Source: Candidatus Aminicenantota bacterium
GTDB taxonomy: Bacteria > Acidobacteriota > Aminicenantia > UBA2199
Length of the DNA stretch: 5,335 bases
Direction: 5' to 3'
NCBI GenBank assembly: GCA_020355945.1
Contig: CP070627.1
Span: forward strand, 5,046,339 to 5,051,673
A program made the translations under genes and the position numbers. The notes under the pieces are model-generated. The model searched no databases, was not told where the DNA came from, and saw only the letters and a list, made by a program, of their open reading frames with translations. Shown piece after piece: positions 1 through 4,856 of this stretch. Position 1 is the stretch's first letter. Each line of letters starts with the position of its first letter.

Positions 1-85
1 TGCCATATTTATGTCATGAAGTTGGGTTTCATAGAAAATCGCCTTTTTTACTATTTCTTTTGCATCAGTCATTTTCTCTAACGCA
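1..85. repeat. 85-bp terminal direct repeat, left copy (circular-contig overlap)
   Basis: These 85 bases are identical, in the same orientation, to 5251-5335. A perfect repeat ending exactly at both window edges is the usual signature of a circular molecule, or tandem unit, that an assembler has linearised with a fixed-length overlap. The repeat encodes the linker between the SIR2-like and TPR parts of one protein. Joining the copies keeps one reading frame open, which supports a real junction. The implied circle is 5250 bp. A genuine 85-bp duplication ending by chance at both edges is possible but much less likely. Confidence 0.93.
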
Positions 86-1074
86 TCTTTAGGTACGTTC
101 GTATCAATTATTCTTGATCCATCCCCTAGTTCAGCGATTTGACATATTTTTGTAAAACCGGATTCGAATGTTTCTTCAATAATAGCAATCTCTCGCAGGT
201 CCCGGTTAGGAAGTGTATCAGCCCATTGTCGGAAGGGCATTAGATTGAACGGTTCGAAGTAGAAAAGAGAGGAATTGGTTTTAGCTAAAGGTTCCCAGAT
301 ATGTGTGTCATGTTGGTTAAATGCTACGCCAATAATCAGGATTTTTTTTGCATTTTTAACGATGTCTTTATATCTTTTTTTCTGCAAATCAATATATTCA
401 TTTCCAAAGTTAGTTCTTTTTCCGATTGTATAGTAACTGAGAATTGGAACACAATATCTATCTGCCATCCAAACCGGATTATCCATATTTTCTGTTTGGA
501 AGTAGTTAATTGGGTAACTTTCAAAATCAAGAGCCTTTTCGAAACCGCGAAGATTCATATAAACATGAATGTACCCATGAGGCACACATATTTCAATCGG
601 ATTGTCGCTTCTGGTATATACATAACCGGTAACTTCAATATTGTACGGCACCGATTCATATTGAAGAGATTTTTGAAGTAACGCTTCATAATTCAAGGAA
701 ATAAAACATCCATTCCAATGGGAAGCATTTGAGATTTTTCGGGCTAATTCACGATAAAGATTGACTTCAGATGGGTCAAATTGATTGAAAAATCTGGCCA
801 TGCTCTGTAAGAGAAGTCGCAAGTCACGTATACTCAATGATTTCTGGATTGTTTCCCAACCTTTCTCAAAATCCTCATATACATCAAATAAGGTATCAAT
901 TTGCTTCCATAGCTTTGGTTCAAAGTCACATAATGCTTTATAAAGGTTTTTACCCAAAGGAGGTAGACGAGTGGAATCATAAGATTGTAGTGCTTTATCG
1001 GAACCGAAACTGGCCCCCGCACCAAAGAAAAGCACTACTTCACCAATGTTCTGACAGGTTGTTTTTTTTGACAT
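1..1074 (-). CDS. SIR2-like domain + TPR protein, N-terminal part (residues 1-358 of 494; continues across the circular junction)
   Basis: My reverse-strand translation from the ATG at 1074 stays open for 358 codons to base 1. It continues in frame at 5250 to the stop at 4840, giving 494 residues. The N-terminal domain has SIR2-like (SIR2_2/defence-sirtuin type) motifs: FFGAGAS (residues 16-22, NAD-binding loop), LPPLG (37-41), SLNYE (126-130, the place of the family TNYD motif), PHG (165-167, with H166 in the position of the catalytic histidine), and a late Rossmann strand ILIIGVAFNQHD (245-256). Proteins of this type hydrolyse NAD+ in the cytoplasm, often as phage-triggered effectors. NADase activity here is inferred. 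The start is uncertain: neither ATG 1074 nor the in-frame ATG 1086 has a clear Shine-Dalgarno, and an upstream mini-ORF stops 4 nt before 1074, suggesting coupled translation. It is the first large gene after the promoter at 1323-1351. The pentapeptide gene follows with overlap. Confidence 0.9.
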   Translation of the reverse strand, partial: MSKKTTCQNIGEVVLFFGAGASFGSDKALQSYDSTRLPPLGKNLYKALCDFEPKLWKQIDTLFDVYEDFEKGWETIQKSLSIRDLRLLLQSMARFFNQFDPSEVNLYRELARKISNASHWNGCFISLNYEALLQKSLQYESVPYNIEVTGYVYTRSDNPIEICVPHGYIHVYMNLRGFEKALDFESYPINYFQTENMDNPVWMADRYCVPILSYYTIGKRTNFGNEYIDLQKKRYKDIVKNAKKILIIGVAFNQHDTHIWEPLAKTNSSLFYFEPFNLMPFRQWADTLPNRDLREIAIIEETFESGFTKICQIAELGDGSRIIDTNVPKDALEKMTDAKEIVKKAIFYETQLHDINMA

Positions 1075-1078
1075 AACG

Positions 1079-1165
1079 TTACGCATATTCAAAGTTTTTC
1101 AATATTCCCCGGATACATGTGCCTATTGGAAAATTTCTGTCATCATCCGGCTTGTTGTACATCAT
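1079..1165 (-). CDS. Possible 28-residue leader ORF directly before SIR2-TPR
   Basis: Starting at ATG 1165, a 28-codon ORF (begins MMYNKPDDDRNFPIGT) ends in TAA at 1081-1079, four bases before the SIR2-TPR ATG. Its start overlaps the TGA of the preceding 16-codon ORF in an ATGA arrangement typical of translational coupling. The large gene has no Shine-Dalgarno of its own, so reinitiation from this ORF could deliver ribosomes to it. I recognise no family. An ORF this short may be coincidental; conservation of its frame in homologous loci would decide. Confidence 0.35.
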   Translation of the reverse strand: MMYNKPDDDRNFPIGTCIRGILKNFEYA

Positions 1166-1212
1166 TTGGGCAAAACATTACTGATAGAAAAATCGTTTTT
1201 TCCTTCATCCAT
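1162..1212 (-). CDS. Possible 16-residue leader ORF
   Basis: ATG 1212 opens a 16-codon ORF (MDEGKNDFSISNVLPK) ending in TGA 1164-1162, which overlaps the ATG at 1165 of the next mini-ORF. Its start lies inside an even shorter ORF (1225-1205), whose ATG sits behind a strong AAGGAG. The chain of overlapping short ORFs looks like a coupled leader, but the length is too small for confidence. Confidence 0.25.
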   Translation of the reverse strand: MDEGKNDFSISNVLPK

Positions 1213-1225
1213 TTTTTCGCCTCAT
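1205..1225 (-). CDS. Possible hexapeptide leader ORF (MRRKNG) behind strong Shine-Dalgarno
   Basis: ATG 1225 is preceded by AAGGAGAT at 1240-1233, at a good spacing of about 9-10 nt. A second perfect AAGGAGG lies at 1253-1247. The ORF ends after six codons at TGA 1207-1205. These two are the best ribosome binding sites in the window, yet they lie about 160-180 nt upstream of the SIR2-TPR start. This suggests the leader itself is translated, perhaps to set expression of the large gene. Confidence 0.3.
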   Translation of the reverse strand: MRRKNG

Positions 1226-1322
1226 AATTTAAATCTCCTTAAAAAACCTCCTTATTCTCAAATTTTTTTCTTTTCCAGGCAGTAAAAACTGAATCGAAAG
1301 TCTTTTTTTTGCATGATTGAAT

Positions 1323-1351
1323 ATTCTAGTGGAAACCAAGTGGAAAGTCAA
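1323..1351 (-). promoter_or_regulatory. Strong sigma70-type promoter for the SIR2-TPR/pentapeptide operon
   Basis: On the minus strand, TTGACT (1351-1346, 5 of 6 to consensus) and TAGAAT (1328-1323, 5 of 6) are separated by exactly 17 bp. Transcription would begin near 1316, giving a leader of about 240 nt before the SIR2-TPR start. The spacer holds a tandem repeat (see 1328-1346), a plausible operator. Confidence 0.75.
1328..1346 (-). repeat. TTTCCACT tandem repeat within the promoter spacer
   Basis: TTTCCACT occurs twice (1346-1339 and 1335-1328), separated by TGG, a period of 11 bp or about one helical turn. Both copies fill the interval between the -35 and -10 elements. A repressor binding here would block the polymerase directly. 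No regulator gene is visible in the window. Confidence 0.5.
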
Positions 1352-1356
1352 CAACT

Positions 1357-1382
1357 GAATGAATAATTTCTTTTATTCATTC
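1357..1382. other. AT-rich perfect 10-bp inverted repeat (hairpin)
   Basis: GAATGAATAA (1357-1366) pairs perfectly with TTATTCATTC (1373-1382) across a 6-nt loop. It lies between the end of the ATPase gene and the -35 of the SIR2-TPR promoter. On the minus strand no T-run follows and the stem is AT-rich, so it is a poor classical terminator. It could weakly terminate ATPase transcription or act as a protein-binding site upstream of the promoter. Confidence 0.5.
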
Positions 1383-1421
1383 ATTCCGCCATATTTAGCG
1401 TTTAATAAATTCGTGGAGTAT

Positions 1422-3038
1422 TTAATCGCTTCGGCCGATACCGATAATGAAGCTGGTTACCTTTTTCTCCTCTGCCTGGTGGTACCGCGGTTCACACTCT
1501 TCACCGACTGGTGTCTTTGTATCGAAGATTACCAGGTAGCCTTCATCCGCGGCTTCGGTGGCCAAATATGTTTTCGATACCTGCGTAATCCCTTGATTAA
1601 GAGTACGGGTAAGTTTCCGGTGATTTACCTTAGTCTCGATAATATATTTCCTTCCCTTATAATTTAAAATAATATCCATCCTTCCCAGCCCGGAAATCGC
1701 TTCATAACGCAAGTCTCCATCGCCACCCTTCACAAACCGGTAGAGCCATGCCGTTAAAAGAAATTGGCCGGTTTTTTCATAAGGTTTCTTCTCCTTATAA
1801 AAAGCTCTTACACCGATCTGCGCAATATATTGCTCGAAATCCAGGAGAACATTTTCCATATCCAGCAGGTTGCCCGGCAAATCATATTCTACCGTGGAAA
1901 TATCATCCGGTACCTGGGCTTCTCTAAAAAAAGTATTAATATACCTGGCTTTATATATGTTATTAGCTGCAACTGCCATCCCGTTTTTATTTTTTACCAG
2001 GCCGAACTGTTCTAGCCAGGTTTGGGCCTCATCCCCAGGATTGTATTCGACATTATCGAATACGATTTCTACAAACGTTTCTTTGTGTAGTTTGGCCTTC
2101 TCATCGAGGTTGTCAAAGTGATCATTTCTTTCCTTCAGTAGGATTTCAATCGCTTTTTCCACGTCTTGTTCATCGATGGATTCAACCGTTTCCGGTTTAA
2201 TATCAAGGGTAAGGATTGTTCCCAGCCGGTTGACCAGCCAGGGCTGTCCCCCGGTTTCTTCATGAATCTTTTTTACGGCTTCTTTGGTAAAGGGTTGATT
2301 GGTCTCCCTGGTGTACTGGGCATAAAGATCGCCTACATTTTTTAAAGAGAAAGGCGGCAGGTCCACCTGGTCGGCAATATTGAAAGGAGAAACCCCTCCG
2401 ACAATGAGTTTGGTTATATTTCTTATTCCCACCAGGCCAATGGAGTAAAGGGCTTTTTGCTTCACTTCCTTGTATTCCTGGTACAAATCCCTCAGGGTGG
2501 TAAGGAAATTTCCCAGTTCACTCTTCGGAATACCGTCGAACTCGTCGATGAAAATGACAATTTTTTTAAATTCGATTAGCTGGTTTAATTCCTCGAACAA
2601 CAAACCGAATGTAATATGGTCTGTAAGACGGTGGCCCTGCAAAAAATGCTCCACGGCTTCGCTCTTATTACACCCTACTTCCTTTAACCTTTTTCGCAAT
2701 TGGTGATAGAGTTTTTTTTCGATCTGGGCATAAAATTGGGTTTTGTCTAACTTTTCATATTTCTGGAAATTTAATATTATACCGATATAAGTCCGGTCTT
2801 TATGCAATTCATCGCACATTCTCTTAAAAAATGTCGTCTTGCCGCTCTGTCTTGGGGCAAATATGGAGAAGTAGCGGCCCCGGTCAACCATGGTTTTCAT
2901 ATCTTGCTTTTTCCGGTTGGTAACATTATCAAGGGGAACGTAATAAGATTCTTCCGGGTTTACTGAGCCGGAATCTTCAAATATAAGTTTTGGTTTTCGA
3001 TAAATCATTTTATTTGTGTTTCCTGCTTTTTTCAACAT
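1422..3038 (-). CDS. AAA-like ATPase with C-terminal PD-(D/E)XK nuclease-like domain
   Basis: This 538-residue protein has an N-terminal AAA-like ATPase module. The Walker A is APRQSGKTT (61-69, K67), the Walker B is IFIDEFD (162-168, D165/E166), and a GGQPWLVNRL segment (263-272) resembles the C-terminal lid of AAA_35/ORC-like ATPases. The C-terminal region (about 395-538) has PD-(D/E)XK features: GRMDI (452-456, D455), YIIETK (465-470, E468 and K470) and a following Gln in GITQVSKTYL (483-491). Proteins of this architecture are widespread and often multicopy; their cellular role is not firmly established, and DNA cleavage or processing is inferred. The promoter at 3045-3073 puts the transcription start at about the first ATG (3038), so that start would be leaderless. 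ATG 3008 (residue 11) is an alternative with AGGA upstream at a long 12-nt spacing; both starts keep all domains. The gene ends in TAA and the SIR2-TPR start follows 347 bp later. Sampled lines look GC-richer than in the other genes. Confidence 0.93.
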   Translation of the reverse strand: MLKKAGNTNKMIYRKPKLIFEDSGSVNPEESYYVPLDNVTNRKKQDMKTMVDRGRYFSIFAPRQSGKTTFFKRMCDELHKDRTYIGIILNFQKYEKLDKTQFYAQIEKKLYHQLRKRLKEVGCNKSEAVEHFLQGHRLTDHITFGLLFEELNQLIEFKKIVIFIDEFDGIPKSELGNFLTTLRDLYQEYKEVKQKALYSIGLVGIRNITKLIVGGVSPFNIADQVDLPPFSLKNVGDLYAQYTRETNQPFTKEAVKKIHEETGGQPWLVNRLGTILTLDIKPETVESIDEQDVEKAIEILLKERNDHFDNLDEKAKLHKETFVEIVFDNVEYNPGDEAQTWLEQFGLVKNKNGMAVAANNIYKARYINTFFREAQVPDDISTVEYDLPGNLLDMENVLLDFEQYIAQIGVRAFYKEKKPYEKTGQFLLTAWLYRFVKGGDGDLRYEAISGLGRMDIILNYKGRKYIIETKVNHRKLTRTLNQGITQVSKTYLATEAADEGYLVIFDTKTPVGEECEPRYHQAEEKKVTSFIIGIGRSD

Positions 3039-3044
3039 ATTTTT

Positions 3045-3073
3045 ATCTTATTGCATACCGTCTGATTTGTCAA
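3045..3073 (-). promoter_or_regulatory. Sigma70-type promoter for the ATPase-nuclease gene
   Basis: On the minus strand a perfect TTGACA (3073-3068) is followed after exactly 17 bp by TAAGAT (3050-3045, 4 of 6 to consensus). The predicted transcription start is near 3038, the first base of the annotated ATG. Either the mRNA is leaderless or translation begins at ATG 3008. Confidence 0.65.
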
Positions 3074-3192
3074 GTGCAAAATTGCTTTTCTGTGCTGCAA
3101 GATTTCTTGATCTCTTGCCTGGCGAAAAATATTACCATCAATTTAAAATATGCAGCATTATCAAGGATTTTTGATATTGGGTTTAAAAAAAA

Positions 3193-3260
3193 TGTCATAT
3201 ATGGTAATATGTATTGTCATATATGGCGATTTGTCATGATAATGCCAAATACGGCAATAT
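3193..3260. repeat. Three degenerate palindromic repeats (operator- or iteron-like)
   Basis: Three 18-bp copies lie in tandem: TGTCATATATGGTAATAT (3193-3210), TGTCATATATGGCGATTT (3215-3232) and TGCCAAATACGGCAATAT (3243-3260). Each core is a partly palindromic 14-mer approximating TGYCAWATAYGGYA. The third has perfect TGCC/GGCA arms, and the first two contain the palindrome CATATATG. Start-to-start spacings are 22 and 28 bp. The cluster lies upstream of the plus-strand pseudogene and about 120 bp upstream of the ATPase promoter. It may be a leftover operator or a small iteron-like array; no cognate protein is visible here. Confidence 0.55.
3214..3243 (+). promoter_or_regulatory. Possible plus-strand promoter within the palindromic repeats
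   Basis: TTGTCA (3214-3219, 5 of 6) and GATAAT (3238-3243, 5 of 6) are separated by 18 bp. The second repeat overlaps the -35 and the third begins at the -10, so a repeat-binding protein would control it. Transcription would start near 3250, just before ATG 3265 of the decayed membrane-protein gene. The region is AT-rich, so chance matches are likely. Confidence 0.35.
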
Positions 3261-3264
3261 CCTG

Positions 3265-3591
3265 ATGTGTAAAGGAGAAGATTGGCGCGATAAGACCCAT
3301 TTTCTTTTTTCATATGGATTCGCCTGGGCCGATTGGTTAAGCTGGCTGCCGCTGCTGGTTTCCGGTAGTATCGGTGTACTATTGGGCTAGCCATAAGGAT
3401 ATGCATTGTGGGCCATTGCCGGAACCATTTCATTATACACTAATATTGTGCATTGGGTTGCGGAGCGGGAGTATGTTTATCCCTCACAAGGCCCACTGGT
3501 CTATTACACGTATTATTGGGGATTTTTTGTATATTGGGGAGCGGCTGTGATTGCTGATTCCGTGCTGCGACTGGCTGGTGTTGAGTTCTGA
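3265..3591 (+). pseudogene. Decayed small membrane protein with two in-frame stop codons
   Basis: From ATG 3265 one reading frame runs to TGA 3589-3591 (109 codons). It is interrupted only by TAG at 3388-3390 (codon 42) and TAA at 3394-3396 (codon 44). On both sides the translation is rich in Trp, Tyr and Gly and gives three likely transmembrane helices: about codons 25-41 (WLSWLPLLVSGSIGVLLG region), 46-62 (YALWAIAGTISLYTNIVHW region) and 86-105 (YWGFFVYWGAAVIA region). The motif REYVYPSQGPLVYYTYYWG looks like conserved protein sequence. No frameshift is needed to join the halves. Both stops could arise by one C-to-T change each (CAG to TAG, CAA to TAA). An in-frame ATG also exists at 3223, and the 5' end may be truncated. 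I do not recognise the family. It is convergent with the pentapeptide gene and divergent from the ATPase gene. Confidence 0.6.
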
Positions 3592-3671
3592 GGTTAGAGT
3601 TTTATAAAAAATTTCTTGATTTCTGATTTCTTGCTTGGCACCTTTTTCCTGCGTATCCCCTTTTCCCTCTG
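3592..3671. other. Short convergent intergenic region with ATTTCTTG tandem repeat
   Basis: This 80-bp gap separates the 3' ends of the pseudogene and the pentapeptide gene. It contains three tandem units, ATTTCTTG (3611-3618), ATTTCTG (3619-3625) and ATTTCTTG (3626-3633), flanked by TTTATAAAAA. I see no GC-rich hairpin with a T-run on either strand, so there is no recognisable intrinsic terminator for either gene. Confidence 0.5.
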
Positions 3672-4856
3672 TCAATCTGACTGCTTTGGTTTTACAATAA
3701 ATGATACTACTTTATGTTCAAGTGGCTGTTTAAATTCTATTTTTTCTATAACAATTTCTTTTTCAAAAGGTAAATATAAATAGTAATAATTTGGTTTATA
3801 AGCTTGAATCCATCCAATAAGTCGCTGTAGCTGTACATGGCCTATTTCTACCAATACCAAGAGTAATTCATTTTCATTTTGTGGATTTTCAGGGGACGGA
3901 AACAGGGTCAAAACAAGAGCATTTTTTTTGTAAAGCCTAGCATGCGTGAGGTGAATATCTTTGACAACATAACAACCTTTATTTGAAAAATCGGTATCCA
4001 AGTAAAAAATATTCGATTCTATTTGATCCCTTGATGCGCCAATTAATCCGCTTGCTCCGTCTTTAAGCAGGATAGACAATTGTATATCCAATCCATCTCG
4101 TAAGAGGTTTTCCAATAAACTATCTATAAATGATGCAAAGGAGTCTTGATTATTCTGTAAAGCAGCGGATAATTCATTCCCTACAGATTGGGCAGTATCC
4201 ATTACCTCATCATACCGGGATTCAAAAATCCGCAGTTTTCGTAGATTCTTTTTCGCACACAACACTTCTTCTTCATCGCGGGAAACCCCATGCAAGTTCC
4301 AGGAATTATGGCTGATGTCGTTTGTCATTGCTACGAGGACATCACATACATACTGACCTGGGGTTTTACATTTACCCCAGTCAATTGTTTCAAAACCAAT
4401 TACTCCACACATTTCGATGAATTGACTTTTTATGAAGCACTGATTTAAGGATGGGATTTTTGCGTCTACTAATACCCCATTTGTAAAATCTGCCACTGGG
4501 CCATATTCACCACAGAATTCAACATTCCTAAAATTTGTGTTAGTCAAATTGGCACCTGAAAGATTAGCTCCTGCCAAACAAGAACCATTAAAATTTGATC
4601 CTTCAAAATTCAGGCCGGCCATTTCAGCCCACGCAAAATTTCCATCTGAAAAATCTCTATCTTTGTAATCTTTTTTTGAAAAATCAAGTATGCATTTCTT
4701 AAGCTCATTATTTTGCATATAATACCAATAAGTCTTTGCCCGGCTTCTTTCATTAGGATCCTTAATTTCGTCCAGCCAATTATCAACAAAACTAAGTACA
4801 GATTGATATTTTACCCGCTTTATCCGAATAAAATACTTTTTATGACGTTTCTTCAT
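3672..4856 (-). CDS. Pentapeptide-repeat protein with unknown C-terminal domain
   Basis: The protein has 394 residues. A basic N-terminus (MKKRHKKYFIRIKRVK) leads to a pentapeptide-repeat solenoid. The central hydrophobic residue recurs every five positions: Y64, F69, F74, M79, F84, F89, L94, L99, L104, F109 and F114. After one imperfect turn at 119 the register resumes at F124, L129 and I134. Residues from about 135 to 394 match nothing I recognise; they include helical segments (about 200-260) and a hydrophobic, probably beta-rich section (about 310-390). Pentapeptide solenoids usually mediate protein or DNA-mimic interactions, but this one is much shorter than a full Qnr-type protein and has a large extra domain, so gyrase protection is not implied. 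Its ATG lies inside the last codons of SIR2-TPR (17-nt overlap, 4840-4856), with only a weak GGGAAG upstream, which points to translational coupling and joint function. No signal peptide or clear membrane helix is seen. It ends in TGA. Confidence 0.9.
   Translation of the reverse strand: MKKRHKKYFIRIKRVKYQSVLSFVDNWLDEIKDPNERSRAKTYWYYMQNNELKKCILDFSKKDYKDRDFSDGNFAWAEMAGLNFEGSNFNGSCLAGANLSGANLTNTNFRNVEFCGEYGPVADFTNGVLVDAKIPSLNQCFIKSQFIEMCGVIGFETIDWGKCKTPGQYVCDVLVAMTNDISHNSWNLHGVSRDEEEVLCAKKNLRKLRIFESRYDEVMDTAQSVGNELSAALQNNQDSFASFIDSLLENLLRDGLDIQLSILLKDGASGLIGASRDQIESNIFYLDTDFSNKGCYVVKDIHLTHARLYKKNALVLTLFPSPENPQNENELLLVLVEIGHVQLQRLIGWIQAYKPNYYYLYLPFEKEIVIEKIEFKQPLEHKVVSFIVKPKQSD

Noticed and set aside
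1..85. 85-bp terminal repeat as an attachment site or transposon terminal repeat
   Set aside because: It is coding sequence in the middle of one gene, a direct repeat ending exactly at the window edges, with no integrase or transposase. Assembly overlap explains it better.
479..487. DnaA-box-like TTATCCATA
   Set aside because: Single near-match inside the SIR2 coding sequence with no clustering; expected by chance.
301..681. Plus-strand ORF of 126 codons
   Set aside because: It is antisense to the SIR2-like coding region, whose minus-strand frame carries recognisable motifs. The plus-strand product is Phe/Ile-rich shadow sequence.
1357..1382. Hairpin as a classical intrinsic terminator of the ATPase gene
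   Set aside because: The stem is AT-only at most positions and no T-run follows on the minus strand.
3388..3396. Stop-codon reassignment or readthrough in the membrane-protein frame
   Set aside because: Two different stops (TAG, TAA) would both need decoding, while TAA and TGA clearly end the other genes. Pseudogene decay is simpler.
3161..3433. Minus-strand ORF of 90 codons
   Set aside because: Antisense to the pseudogene and the repeats, no recognisable motif, no ribosome binding site; judged a shadow.
3672..4856. Qnr/MfpA-type quinolone-resistance pentapeptide protein
   Set aside because: Only about 15 repeat turns, plus a large unrelated C-terminal domain; length and architecture do not fit.
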